Shown here in pieces: positions 1 through 8,004 of a stretch of 15,297 bases of DNA. Origin of the DNA: an uncultured Candidatus Saccharibacteria bacterium (GTDB lineage Bacteria; Patescibacteriota; Saccharimonadia; Saccharimonadales; Saccharimonadaceae). Below the pieces are notes generated by a model that saw only the letters and a program-made list of their open reading frames with translations, was not told the origin of the DNA and did no database searches. Made by a program: the position numbers and the translations under genes. Location: contig CALJRR010000078.1 of assembly GCA_937976315.1 (NCBI GenBank), positions 1 through 15,297 on the forward strand, in the 5' to 3' direction. Position 1 is the first letter of the stretch. The number at the start of each line of letters is the position of its first letter.

Positions 1-1
1 C

Positions 2-784
2 ATTATTGATGTGCCAAAGGTTTCTGAGCAGGAATTGAAGGCGATGATGAAATATCAAATTGACCAATATATTCCAATGTCTTTGGATGAGGCAGAAGTT
101 GACTGGGCTTTATTGGGTGATAGTTTGCGCGCACAGAATCAGTATGAGATTTTACTGACAAGTACAGCGAAGTCTTACGCGGAAGAGCGTTTGGAGCTTG
201 TTGAAAATCTTGGTTTCAATGTAATTGCTGAGGAGCCGAACGCTATTGCTATGGTTCGTTCCTTGTCGGCTACCGATTCTCAGGATGCACGTTTAATTAT
301 CAATATGGGTGAAAATTCAACAGATTTGGCGGTTGTCTACAACGGAGCACCGCGGCTTATTCGTATGATTCCAACTGGGCTTTCGTCTTTGGTTCGATCG
401 GCGGTTCAGAATCTTAGCGTCCAGGAAGATCAAGCACGTCAATTTATTTTGAAATTTGGTTTGGCGCCGGATAAATTGGATGGTCAAGTGTTAAGGGCAA
501 TTGATTCAACTCTCGATAATTTTTCTTCAGAGCTAGTGAAATCTATAAAGTTTTTCCAAACTCGATATCCAAGCGTAGCGGTTTCTGGAATCCTGTTATC
601 AGGATTTGGCTCAGCTATTCCGCAACTTGATGGATATGTGATGAATAAAACTGGAGTCCAGTCAATTACCGCAGATCCGTGGCAGCGCGTTCAAGTTTCT
701 CAGTCGGATCAACAGCAATTAGCACCGATTGCCTCAGAATTCGCTATTGCCGTAGGGTTGGCACAAAGGAGTAATATATCATGA
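2..784 (+). CDS. pilM: PilM, actin-like T4P platform ATPase (5' partial)
   Basis: Cytoplasmic actin-fold ATP-binding protein that binds the N-terminal tail of PilN and links the T4P motors to the inner platform. The frame is open through the left edge, and the residues before the GTG at 11 (I-I-D) continue the PilM pattern, so that GTG is an internal Val codon and about 90 N-terminal residues are missing. In the 260 visible residues I see the helix ending in QYIPM, a phosphate-binding-like strand INMGENSTDLAVV (canonical form is DIGxxxT) and a late LLSGFGSAIPQLDGYV segment matching the PilM/FtsA LSGGG..LPGL region. It ends in TGA with a 4-base ATGA overlap with pilN, so the two are translationally coupled. 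Identity is firm from motifs and from the adjoining pilN. Confidence 0.9.
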   Translation: MIDVPKVSEQELKAMMKYQIDQYIPMSLDEAEVDWALLGDSLRAQNQYEILLTSTAKSYAEERLELVENLGFNVIAEEPNAIAMVRSLSATDSQDARLIINMGENSTDLAVVYNGAPRLIRMIPTGLSSLVRSAVQNLSVQEDQARQFILKFGLAPDKLDGQVLRAIDSTLDNFSSELVKSIKFFQTRYPSVAVSGILLSGFGSAIPQLDGYVMNKTGVQSITADPWQRVQVSQSDQQQLAPIASEFAIAVGLAQRSNIS

Positions 785-1506
785 TTGAGATAAATCTTCT
801 CCCAAACGTTAAGCGCGAGCTATTGAAGACTCGAGCTATGCGTAATCGGGTTATTTCGATATCGTTCTTAGTGGGCGGTGCTTCGATTGCGGCAGTAGTT
901 GTTTTGGCGTTGATTTTGGGTAGTCAAATTGCGGCCGAGGCGGTTCAGAGTGGAGTTATTAAAGATAGAAGCGATAAATTGATGGCGGTCGAGGATCTTA
1001 ATAAGGTTGTAACGATTCAACATCAGTTAACAAAGATCAATGAACAACATTCTGGAAAGAAGATTAATTCAAGAGTCTTTGATGTTGTAACGGCGGTTAA
1101 TCCGGTTGCACCAAATAATGTTAGTTTTTCGGATATAAAAGTCAATCCTGAGTCAAAAACTATTACTCTGGAGGGCAGTGCAGTTAATGGCTATAGTGCA
1201 TTGGAGACCTTAAAGAAAACCATCTTAAATACGAAGGTTCAGACTACTGACGGCGATAAAAGCTCCGAGGTTAGTCTGACTAAGGAAATAAAAGATGGCG
1301 ATACTAGTTTTGGAGAGAACTCAGAAGGTAAAAAAGTGTTGCAATTCTCGTTCTCGTTTGAATACGCAGAAGAACTACTAGCGCCTGCAAACAATGGCAC
1401 AGTTTCCGTATTGACGCCGACTGGTAAGGTTGATGTGACAGATTCACGTCAGGGAATTCCGGATAGCTTGTTTAAGAGTAACTCGAAAAAACAGGAGAAG
1501 AAATAA
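781..1506 (+). CDS. pilN: PilN, T4P inner-membrane platform protein
   Basis: Bitopic membrane protein that binds PilM in the cytoplasm and pairs with PilO outside the membrane. The key mark is the PilM-binding motif INLLP at residues 4-8, the signature of PilN. A basic stretch (KRELLKTRAMRNR) comes next, then one membrane helix at about 24-48, a short helical linker, and a ferredoxin-like extracytoplasmic domain (about 95-200; VSFSDIKV..ITLEGSA). At 241 residues it is a little longer than the usual 180-200, because of a hydrophilic Ser/Lys-rich tail. The start overlaps the pilM stop (ATGA), and its own TAA shares one base with the next ATG (TAATG). Confidence 0.9.
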   Translation: MIEINLLPNVKRELLKTRAMRNRVISISFLVGGASIAAVVVLALILGSQIAAEAVQSGVIKDRSDKLMAVEDLNKVVTIQHQLTKINEQHSGKKINSRVFDVVTAVNPVAPNNVSFSDIKVNPESKTITLEGSAVNGYSALETLKKTILNTKVQTTDGDKSSEVSLTKEIKDGDTSFGENSEGKKVLQFSFSFEYAEELLAPANNGTVSVLTPTGKVDVTDSRQGIPDSLFKSNSKKQEKK

Positions 1507-2174
1507 TGGCGACCGATAATAAAGAAGTTGCAATACGCAAGCGTCAACAGATTGATTCGTCAAAAAAGACAATGTTTATTTTCGTGGCTTCTGCGGCATT
1601 TTTGGCGGGAATTGCGCTTGTTGTGAGTATATTTTTGGTGCAGCAAATTGTATTTCATTCGAAGATTCTTCTGGAGAAGCAAAATACGATTTCTCGCTTA
1701 GATAAAAACTTGTCATCAGTTGATGAGTTGAAGAAGAATATCCGAGTTTTAGACACAAATACTGCGCTTAACTCTATAAAATCAAGCAGCGAAAGTAACG
1801 CTCTTCAGACGATACTGGATGCATTGCCAGATAATGCGAACGCCGACGCTCTTGGTGCTTCGTTGAAGAACAAATTTATCGACACGACTACTGGTGTGAC
1901 TATTCAAAATCTGACCGTTGCTCAATCTGGATCTGATAGTGAAAGTTCTGAGTCAACATCTGAAAATGCCATATCATTTACTATGGAAGTGAGCGGTCCA
2001 GCTGAAAAATTGAAAGAATTGTTGACTAAGTTAGAGGCGTCTATTCGAGTCATTGATCTAAAAACCGTGGAAATCCAGCGAAATGAGGATAGATTGAGCT
2101 TGGTGGTCCGGGGTGTCGCTTATTACGAGCCAGCACAAACAATACAATTAGAGAATAAGGTGGTTAAGCCATGA
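1506..2174 (+). CDS. pilO: PilO-like T4P platform protein
   Basis: Probable PilO-type partner of PilN; the position after pilN and the architecture support this more than sequence does. It has a basic cytoplasmic N terminus (to about residue 21), one membrane helix (about 22-46), a predicted coiled coil (about 48-82) and a C-terminal alpha/beta domain (about 155-215, ending in LSLVVRGVAYYEP). A Ser/Glu-rich linker lies near 141-154. The length of 222 residues fits PilO. In diderms PilN-PilO carry PilP, which docks on the secretin PilQ; neither is seen here. The ATG at 1506 shares a base with the pilN stop, and the TGA overlaps the next gene by 4 bases. The symbol rests partly on gene order. 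Confidence 0.7.
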   Translation: MATDNKEVAIRKRQQIDSSKKTMFIFVASAAFLAGIALVVSIFLVQQIVFHSKILLEKQNTISRLDKNLSSVDELKKNIRVLDTNTALNSIKSSSESNALQTILDALPDNANADALGASLKNKFIDTTTGVTIQNLTVAQSGSDSESSESTSENAISFTMEVSGPAEKLKELLTKLEASIRVIDLKTVEIQRNEDRLSLVVRGVAYYEPAQTIQLENKVVKP

Positions 2175-2401
2175 AGAAAACAGATATAGCAATGGTAGTA
2201 TTGATCGCGGGTGTGGGTGTGGCAATCGGCTATATTGTCGCCTCTAATATCTCGTTCTTAAAAGTCCCAGAATCTGGTACAAAAGTACAGACTATTCGAG
2301 AAATATCACCTGACGTCGAAAAACCAAACCCAGCGATTTTTAATAATAATGCGATAAATCCAACTGTTGAAATATTCGTAGGTCAAGATGCAGCCAAATA
2401 G
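2171..2401 (+). CDS. Small single-helix membrane protein of the pilus operon
   Basis: A 76-residue protein I do not recognise. It has a short charged start (MKKTD), one hydrophobic helix at about 6-28 and a hydrophilic, Pro/Asn-rich tail of about 48 residues without Cys, which should lie outside the membrane. There is no lipobox. It is surely a gene: the start overlaps the pilO-like stop by ATGA, and pilB begins 13 bases after its stop. It holds the place that pilP has in diderm pilMNOPQ operons, but it is far shorter and lacks a lipoprotein Cys. It may stabilise the PilN-PilO pair or tie it to the cell wall; this is inference from position only. Confidence 0.75.
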   Translation: MKKTDIAMVVLIAGVGVAIGYIVASNISFLKVPESGTKVQTIREISPDVEKPNPAIFNNNAINPTVEIFVGQDAAK

Positions 2402-2414
2402 AGAAGGGGTGTAA

Positions 2415-4175
2415 ATGGCTTTACTGACGGACGACATCCAAGATAAGTTGATCGAGCTGCTCGTAAACGAGGGGCTTATTGAGAAGTCTGTCATTGATGA
2501 TGCCTTAAAGCGCGCCTCTGAGAGTGGCAAGCCGTTATTTAGTTTGCTTAGCGAAGAGGGACTACTTGACAATGAACTATTAGTTCATGGTGTGGCTCAA
2601 GTTTTGGGCGTGCCGTATGTCAATCTGTCGAATAGCGTTATTAGTCAGGATATTTTATCGCTATTGCCGTCCGATGTTGCTGAGAGATTTATGGCTGTGC
2701 CTCTGGCCGAAGTTCAGAATCGACTAGCAGTAGCGATGATCGACGCAAATAATGTTCAAGCGGTGGACTATTTGTCGAATCGCATCCAGCGCCCGATAAA
2801 AGTATTTATGGCTTCAGAAGAGAGTGTCCGCCATGTCTTAGATCAATATAAGACTGACTTGTCATCTGTTAATGTGGCTGCACAGGCTTCGCAGGAAGAG
2901 TCTTTGTCTGAGGCTGGCAATATTAAAACGATTGTCCAAGATTCGCCGATATCACGAGCGTTGTCGACAATTTTGGAATACGCGGTAAAAAGTCACGCGT
3001 CCGACGTGCATATTGAGCCATTAGAAAAAGCTCTGAAGATTCGCTGCCGAGTTGATGGTGTTTTGCGTGAAATAATGCAGCTCCCAAAGAGTATTGAGCC
3101 GGCGTTAGTCAGTCGTATTAAGATTCTTTCCAATCTGAAAATTGATGAGCATCGCATTCCTCAGGATGGTCAATTCGCGGTTAACGTTGCAGGCAAGGAG
3201 GTTGATCTTCGTATTGCTATCTCTCCTGTCGTTTGGGGCGAGCAAGTGGTTATTCGTCTGCTTGATAAGAGTGGAAGTTCTTTCAATTTGGAAGATATGG
3301 GCTACGCCGGGCGTGCGTTAAGGACGATTCGTAAGGGAATTAAACGACCAAATGGAATGATTCTGACGTCGGGTCCAACTGGTTCTGGTAAGTCAACGAG
3401 TTTGTACGCGTTGATCAAGGAGATTAAGGATGACACTGTAAATATAGTGACGCTTGAGGATCCGGTTGAGTATAAGATGGATGGTGTCAATCAGATTCAG
3501 GTGAATGCGGAAGTTGGCTTGACGTTTGCTTCTGGGCTGCGCTCAATTTTGCGTCAAGACCCAGACATTGTGATGGTTGGTGAGATTCGCGATAATGAAA
3601 CAGCAAATTTGGCTATTCAAGCAGCCTTAACGGGACACTTGGTTTTCTCGACACTTCACACAAATTCCGCCGCTGGTGTGTTGCCGCGTTTGTTGGATAT
3701 GGGGATCGAGCCGTTTCTTATCGCCAGCACGGTTAACACAATCATCGGTCAACGTTTGGTGAGGCGAGTGGCTCGCCGTCGGGATATTTATCAATCATCA
3801 CCACTGGAAACACAGGCAATTCGTGAGGCGGTTGGTGGATTATTGCCGCAAACAAGGGAGCAGGTTGCTCAATACGCGCAAGATTTGGGATATGAAAGTT
3901 TGCCGCTAGCGACACAGACGTCGTTTGCCTTGGCAAAAGGAAAAGATACGCCGCAAACTCCTCGCGGTTATGCCGGTCGAGCTGGTCTGTATGAGGTCAT
4001 GGACATTACTGAAGAGATTCAGAATTTGATTGTTAAGCGCGCGACCTCAGCGGAAATTCAGCGAATGGCAATTCAACAAGGGATGATTACGATGCGTCAA
4101 GATGGTTATTTGAAGGCGTTGAACGGAATAACGACAATAGAAGAAGTTAATAGGGTAGCGGCGGATACCGCGTAA
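2415..4175 (+). CDS. pilB: PilB, T4P extension ATPase (GspE family)
   Basis: Hexameric cytoplasmic ATPase that powers pilus extension through PilC. The 586 residues are full length: N-terminal GspE-N/MshEN-like domain (about 1-150; GLIEKSVIDDALKRA, then LGVPYVNL), N2 domain with HASDVHIEP (about 193-201), Walker A GPTGSGKST at 320-328, Asp box LEDPVEY at 347-353, Walker B DPDIVMVGE at 382-390 and His box TGHLVFSTLHT at 406-416. The start has a Shine-Dalgarno AGAAGGGG at 2402-2409. Oddly, the tetracysteine zinc motif usual in PilB/GspE between QRLVR (446-450) and GYAGRAGLYE (518-527) is missing. That stretch has no Cys and is replaced by a helix-rich, Gln-rich segment of about 65 residues. Confidence 0.95.
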   Translation: MALLTDDIQDKLIELLVNEGLIEKSVIDDALKRASESGKPLFSLLSEEGLLDNELLVHGVAQVLGVPYVNLSNSVISQDILSLLPSDVAERFMAVPLAEVQNRLAVAMIDANNVQAVDYLSNRIQRPIKVFMASEESVRHVLDQYKTDLSSVNVAAQASQEESLSEAGNIKTIVQDSPISRALSTILEYAVKSHASDVHIEPLEKALKIRCRVDGVLREIMQLPKSIEPALVSRIKILSNLKIDEHRIPQDGQFAVNVAGKEVDLRIAISPVVWGEQVVIRLLDKSGSSFNLEDMGYAGRALRTIRKGIKRPNGMILTSGPTGSGKSTSLYALIKEIKDDTVNIVTLEDPVEYKMDGVNQIQVNAEVGLTFASGLRSILRQDPDIVMVGEIRDNETANLAIQAALTGHLVFSTLHTNSAAGVLPRLLDMGIEPFLIASTVNTIIGQRLVRRVARRRDIYQSSPLETQAIREAVGGLLPQTREQVAQYAQDLGYESLPLATQTSFALAKGKDTPQTPRGYAGRAGLYEVMDITEEIQNLIVKRATSAEIQRMAIQQGMITMRQDGYLKALNGITTIEEVNRVAADTA

Positions 4176-4186
4176 AAGGAGGAAAC

Positions 4187-5257
4187 ATGAATAATCAAGA
4201 ATTGCGAATTGAGATTTTGCTGGAAGAAGTCGTTAAGAAGCGAGCTTCAGACCTTCATATTCAAGTTGGTTTGCCGCCAATGCTACGAATTGATGGTGCG
4301 CTTATGCCAGCCGCCGGAACTCAGCCATTGGATGAACCTGCCGTTGAGAGGCTAGTATTCCAGATTCTTGATGAAGATCAGCGACAAATTTTGCTAAAAG
4401 ATAAGGAATTCGACTTTTCGTTTGCGTTTGGTACACTGGGACGATTCCGAGTTAATGCCTTTCATGAGCGTGGCAATTTGGCTGCAGCCCTACGTTTGAT
4501 TCCAAATGAAATTAAGTCGGCGTCTGAACTGGGTATGCCACCAGTTGTTAATACGTTTGCGGATTTTCCTCGCGGTTTGGTGTTGGTCACTGGTCCAACT
4601 GGTTCTGGTAAGTCAACAACTTTGGCGGCGCTGGTTGATAAAATTAATTCTGAGCGCTCACAGCATATTATTACCATTGAAGACCCTATCGAGTTTACTC
4701 ACAAGTCGAAAAAATCTGTGGTAGTTCAGCGTGAAGTTCACTACGACACTTATTCATTTTCTGCAGCTTTGCGTTCGAGTCTTCGTCAAGACCCAGATGT
4801 TGTTTTGATTGGTGAGATGCGCGACCTTGAAACGATTTCAGCAGCGATTACGATTGCTGAAACTGGACACCTAGTGTTTGCGACGCTACACACGAACTCT
4901 GCCGCACAATCAATCGACCGTATGATTGACGTGTTCCCGCCACACCAACAGCCACAGATTCGCGCTCAGCTCAGTAATATTTTGATGGCAATTTGTTCGC
5001 AGCGACTAGTCCCGGCTATTGGCGGTGGACGAGTCGTGGCGGCAGAGGTTCTGATTGCGAATCCAGCGGTGCGTAACATTATCCGCGAAGGTAAATCTCA
5101 CCAATTGGATGCTGTGATTCAGACTGGTGCCGACCAGGGAATGCAGACGATGGATCGAACTTTGGTCAATTTGGTGCAGAACGGTACGATTACGTATGAT
5201 AGTGCTCGTGAATTTGCTGTTGATTTGACGGAATTCGAGAGGCTGATGAGGGGGTAA
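4187..5257 (+). CDS. pilT: PilT, T4P retraction ATPase
   Basis: Hexameric ATPase that drives pilus depolymerisation, which gives twitching motility and pulls bound surfaces or DNA in. The 356 residues match the family length. Visible marks are the N-terminal PAS-like region with RASDLHIQVG (19-28), Walker A GPTGSGKST at 136-144, Asp box IEDPIEF, Walker B DPDVVLIGE at 202-210, His box TGHLVFATLHT at 226-236, and the PilT-specific C-terminal AVRNIIREGKSHQL (from 294), close to the AIRNLIRE motif needed for retraction. That motif separates it from PilB. A strong AAGGAGG (4176-4182) sits 4 bases before the ATG. The gene begins 11 bases after pilB and ends 3 bases before pilC. Confidence 0.95.
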   Translation: MNNQELRIEILLEEVVKKRASDLHIQVGLPPMLRIDGALMPAAGTQPLDEPAVERLVFQILDEDQRQILLKDKEFDFSFAFGTLGRFRVNAFHERGNLAAALRLIPNEIKSASELGMPPVVNTFADFPRGLVLVTGPTGSGKSTTLAALVDKINSERSQHIITIEDPIEFTHKSKKSVVVQREVHYDTYSFSAALRSSLRQDPDVVLIGEMRDLETISAAITIAETGHLVFATLHTNSAAQSIDRMIDVFPPHQQPQIRAQLSNILMAICSQRLVPAIGGGRVVAAEVLIANPAVRNIIREGKSHQLDAVIQTGADQGMQTMDRTLVNLVQNGTITYDSAREFAVDLTEFERLMRG

Positions 5258-5260
5258 TAA

Positions 5261-6475
5261 ATGAAAAAATATGATTACGAAGCCAGAGATAGCGCAAGTA
5301 ATAAAATCGTTAAATCAGTTGTTCAGGCTGATAGCGAAAACGCTGCCGCAAAACTCTTGACGGCTCAGGGCTTTGTGCCGTTAAAAATTGAATTACAAGA
5401 CGATAAAACAAATTTCTTTGCGAGGTTTTCTGGTAGAATCACCACTAAAGATAGGGTTGTGTTTACTCGTCAGCTAGCAACTCTTATTGGAGCAGGTCTA
5501 CCTTTGGCGCAAAGTCTTCGAACGGTTCAGGAGCAAACTACGAATAAGCGCATGCAGGAAATAGTCCAGGAAATTATCTCTGACGTTGAAGGCGGCAAAT
5601 CCTTGTCTGATTCGTTCGCAAAGCATCCAGAGGCTTTTAATAAAGTTTATGTAGCTTTAATCTCGGCTGGCGAGACATCAGGTACAATGGATGATTCGCT
5701 TAAGAGGCTAGCTGCTCAGCAGGAAAAAGACGCTGCTATGATGAGTAAAATTAGAGGTGCTATGATGTATCCGTCAATTGTCTTGGTTGTGATTATCTTA
5801 GTTATCGGATTTATGTTATTCACGGTCGTTCCGCAAGTTGAGGGTCTGTATCGTGACTTAAATAAGGGGTTGCCATTTGTAACTCTTATGATGATTAAAG
5901 TGGCGAACTTTTTTAGTAGTCTTTGGTGGCTTGTTATATTGGTGATGATTATTGGTGGATATTTCCTAGCACAATATCTGAAAACTGAACAGGGAATTAG
6001 GACTAAAGACACCTTTAAGCTTAATGTCCCAATGTTCAAAGGGATGTTTAGGAAAATGTACATGGCGCGATTTGCCAGGACCGGTCAAGTTCTTCTGAGT
6101 ACTGGCGTGCCAATGCTTGACATGCTTCGTATTACGTCTGATGCTGTCAATAACGTGATTATTAGCGAAAGCATACTTCGTGCGTCAGATAAGGTGAAGG
6201 GTGGTAAGGCGCTCTCAGCTTCTTTATCTAATGAAGATTATTTCCTAGCAATGGTGCCGCAGATGATTAAAATTGGTGAGCAATCAGGTAAAATTGATGA
6301 GATGATGGGTAAGACCGCTCAGGTTTATGAAGATGAGCTTGATGAGGAAATTCGCGCTTTGTCGACGGCGATAGAGCCAGTTCTGATGGTCTTTTTGGCT
6401 ATAGTTGCAGGTACGATGGTCGCGGCTATCTTGCTTCCAATTTATAGTTTGGTTGGCAACATCAATATTCGCTAG
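5261..6475 (+). CDS. pilC: PilC, T4P inner-membrane platform protein (GspF family)
   Basis: Polytopic platform protein on which PilB and PilT act to add or remove pilins. The 404 residues carry the two T2SSF repeats: first about 67-190 (FTRQLATLIGAGLPL, then ISAGETSG at 134-141), second about 268-392 (FARTGQVLLSTGVPML, then IKIGEQSGKIDE at 336-347). Membrane helices lie near 171-190, 221-240 and 371-395, the usual GspF pattern. The N terminus (MKKYDYEARD) is also typical. Its Shine-Dalgarno GAGGGGG at 5248-5254 overlaps the end of pilT, so it is coupled to that gene. It closes the core operon; no terminator is evident between it and the pilin promoter. Confidence 0.95.
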   Translation: MKKYDYEARDSASNKIVKSVVQADSENAAAKLLTAQGFVPLKIELQDDKTNFFARFSGRITTKDRVVFTRQLATLIGAGLPLAQSLRTVQEQTTNKRMQEIVQEIISDVEGGKSLSDSFAKHPEAFNKVYVALISAGETSGTMDDSLKRLAAQQEKDAAMMSKIRGAMMYPSIVLVVIILVIGFMLFTVVPQVEGLYRDLNKGLPFVTLMMIKVANFFSSLWWLVILVMIIGGYFLAQYLKTEQGIRTKDTFKLNVPMFKGMFRKMYMARFARTGQVLLSTGVPMLDMLRITSDAVNNVIISESILRASDKVKGGKALSASLSNEDYFLAMVPQMIKIGEQSGKIDEMMGKTAQVYEDELDEEIRALSTAIEPVLMVFLAIVAGTMVAAILLPIYSLVGNINIR

Positions 6476-6501
6476 ACTGACTTATATTTTTAGTGTATTA
6501 T
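6473..6501 (+). promoter_or_regulatory. Candidate promoter for the major pilin gene
   Basis: TAGACT (6473-6478, 4 of 6 to TTGACA), a 17-base spacer and TATTAT (6496-6501, 5 of 6 to TATAAT) lie just after the pilC stop. Transcription would start near 6508 and give a leader of about 49 nt. A separate promoter suits a pilin that must be made in large excess over the machinery. An overlapping TATAAA at 6499-6504 is an alternative -10. Moderate support only. Confidence 0.4.
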
Positions 6502-6556
6502 AAACTTAAGCATTTTTGCGTAAATATAGGTAAACCATAGAAAGGTGGGAAATCTA

Positions 6557-7036
6557 ATGACAAAAAAAGATAATAAAAAAGGATTTACAATCATCGAGGT
6601 CGTCCTAGTCTTGGCTATTGCTGGACTTATCTTTGCGATGGTGTTTATCGCATTGCCAGCTTTGCAGCGTAGCCAGCGCGACCAATCAAGGAAGAACGAC
6701 GCTTCAACAGTTGCCGCAGCTATTACCAATTGGAATTCAGCTAACCGTAACGGCGGCACGTTTAATGAAGAGTCTCTACGTAAGTATGTCGACAAACTTG
6801 ATCAATACGACAAGTCTTCAGAGTTAAAGGTTGCTACACCTGGTGCTTCAATGTCAGTAGCTAGTAACGAAATCAAGGTTATGCGAGGTAAGAAATGTCC
6901 TTCTAGCACGCCAGCTCCATCTGCTGACGATCCAGCAAATATAACTTTGCAAAACGGATCTTCACGCAACGCAGCAGTTGTAGTTCTATTGGAAAATAAC
7001 GGTTCTCAAAAGCAATTGTATTGCCAGGACGTATAA
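6557..7036 (+). CDS. Type IV prepilin, probable major pilin
   Basis: Prepilin whose mature form should be the main fibre subunit. Start ATG 6557 is chosen because AAAGGTGGG (6541-6549) lies 7 bases before it; an in-frame GTG at 6545 is inside that ribosome site. The 159-residue product has a short basic leader ending at Gly9, predicted cleavage KKG^FTIIEV with Phe at +1 and Glu14 at +5, then the hydrophobic helix to about residue 34. The C-terminal domain has just two Cys, Cys114 and Cys156, which could form the disulfide-bounded D region of type IV pilins. It sits alone between a promoter and a terminator, right after pilC and before pilD, which fits the major pilin. PilA is a possible name, but the globular part is not diagnostic. 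Confidence 0.85.
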   Translation: MTKKDNKKGFTIIEVVLVLAIAGLIFAMVFIALPALQRSQRDQSRKNDASTVAAAITNWNSANRNGGTFNEESLRKYVDKLDQYDKSSELKVATPGASMSVASNEIKVMRGKKCPSSTPAPSADDPANITLQNGSSRNAAVVVLLENNGSQKQLYCQDV

Positions 7037-7053
7037 TCCATAGATAAATTACG

Positions 7054-7083
7054 AATCAGCCTCGGTATGGGGCTGATTTTTTT
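7054..7083 (+). terminator. Rho-independent terminator after the major pilin
   Basis: An 8-bp perfect stem AATCAGCC (7054-7061) / GGCTGATT (7071-7078) with a 9-nt loop is followed by an unbroken T run to 7083. It lies 18 bases after the pilin stop and should give a discrete, abundant pilin mRNA. It is followed by pilD, which must therefore rely on readthrough or on a promoter I cannot see. Confidence 0.9.
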
Positions 7084-7103
7084 ATGGTTTTTTGTTACCA
7101 TAA
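7082..7103 (+). repeat. Inverted repeat upstream of pilD
   Basis: Perfect 7-bp arms TTATGGT (7082-7088) and ACCATAA (7097-7103) enclose an 8-nt T-rich loop. The repeat starts in the T tract of the pilin terminator and ends 5 bases before the pilD ATG, so in RNA a hairpin would sit next to the weak ribosome site AAGAAG. Its role is unknown; the stem is A/T-rich and may be weak. Confidence 0.4.
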
Positions 7104-7108
7104 GAAGT

Positions 7109-7990
7109 ATGATTAAGTTTGTACTAGTGGGATTTTTAGGGGCTATTTTAGGCAGTTTCGCTGGAGCGCAAATTTGGCGCTTGCGGGCTCGTCAATTGAT
7201 GGAAGATAAAAAAGCCGGAGAAAAAGTTGACCAAAAGGAATTAAAGAAATTATCTCCATTGATAAAAAAAATTTCCAAAGATAGATCTTGTTGTTTATCT
7301 TGCGGACATGAGCTTAAGTGGTACGATTTGATTCCTGTGGTAAGTTGGGTTGCTGGATTGGGACGGTGCAGATATTGCAAAGCATTTATCGGTTGGACGG
7401 AAATCTTGCTGGAACTAGTGATGGCTGGATTATTCGTTGCATCCGTGGTTTTTTGGCTTGGATCATTGACGGATATCTGGCAAGTCTCATTGCTGGTCTT
7501 GTGGTTGGCAAGTTTGGTACTGCTGGCGATTTTATTTGTCTATGACCTCAGATGGCTACTTCTTCCAGATGTAATTAATATTCCGTTTATCATTCTTGGT
7601 GCTATTTTTGCGGGAATAAAAGTATGTCTAGTTGGCGATTTCTCAAAAAGCTTGATGACGTTATTTGGGTCGATTGCGATTCTGAGCGGAATATATATGG
7701 TGCTGTATTTATTCTCAAAATATCGTTACGGGGAAGATAAAACTTGGATCGGTTTTGGTGATGTTAAGCTTGGACTTGGATTGGGTTTATTCTTAGGAAA
7801 TTGGCTTTTGGCGTTTGCGGCATTATTTATCGCGAATCTTATCGGCACGCTTCTTGTCTTGCCATCAATGATGCGAGGAAGATTGCAAGCAACTTCACGG
7901 ATATGCTTCGGCCCATTGCTTATCGTAGGGTTTTTACTCGCTTGGTTCTTTAGCCGACAAATTTTAGAGTGGGGCTTTCTTATTGTCTAA
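7109..7990 (+). CDS. pilD: PilD, prepilin peptidase and N-methyltransferase
   Basis: Integral-membrane aspartyl protease that cuts prepilins after the leader Gly and methylates the new N terminus. Start ATG 7109 is chosen because the product then begins with the family pattern (VGFLGAILGSFAGAQ); an upstream in-frame ATG at 7067 lies inside the pilin terminator. The 293 residues hold the methylase-type domain with two CxxC pairs (Cys62/65 and Cys87/90), Asp73 in WYDLIPVVSW, an Asp in DLRWLLLPD (146-154), and the second catalytic Asp218 in GFGDVKLG. About seven to eight membrane helices are visible. It acts on the pilin upstream and the minor pilins downstream. The ribosome site is weak (AAGAAG), and a hairpin precedes it. 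Confidence 0.95.
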   Translation: MIKFVLVGFLGAILGSFAGAQIWRLRARQLMEDKKAGEKVDQKELKKLSPLIKKISKDRSCCLSCGHELKWYDLIPVVSWVAGLGRCRYCKAFIGWTEILLELVMAGLFVASVVFWLGSLTDIWQVSLLVLWLASLVLLAILFVYDLRWLLLPDVINIPFIILGAIFAGIKVCLVGDFSKSLMTLFGSIAILSGIYMVLYLFSKYRYGEDKTWIGFGDVKLGLGLGLFLGNWLLAFAALFIANLIGTLLVLPSMMRGRLQATSRICFGPLLIVGFLLAWFFSRQILEWGFLIV

Positions 7991-8004
7991 GTAAAAAGTG
8001 CTTA

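Noticed and set aside
781..2174. TGA read as glycine (UGA-recoding candidate phyla)
   Set aside because: TGA closes pilM and the pilO-like gene at exact ATGA junctions with the next start, so it works as a stop.
5716..6063. A 115-codon minus-strand open frame inside pilC
   Set aside because: It is fully antisense to a clear pilC gene, has no ribosome site, and its composition is that of a shadow of hydrophobic helices.
6545..6556. GTG at 6545 as the pilin start
   Set aside because: It lies within the ribosome site AAAGGTGGG, which is well spaced for ATG 6557.
6490..6795. A minus-strand open frame over the pilin start
   Set aside because: It is antisense to the pilin leader and helix and would disrupt the pilin promoter area; no ribosome site.
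7067..7108. ATG at 7067 as the pilD start
   Set aside because: It is in the loop of the pilin terminator and adds residues not seen in the family; ATG 7109 gives the normal N terminus.
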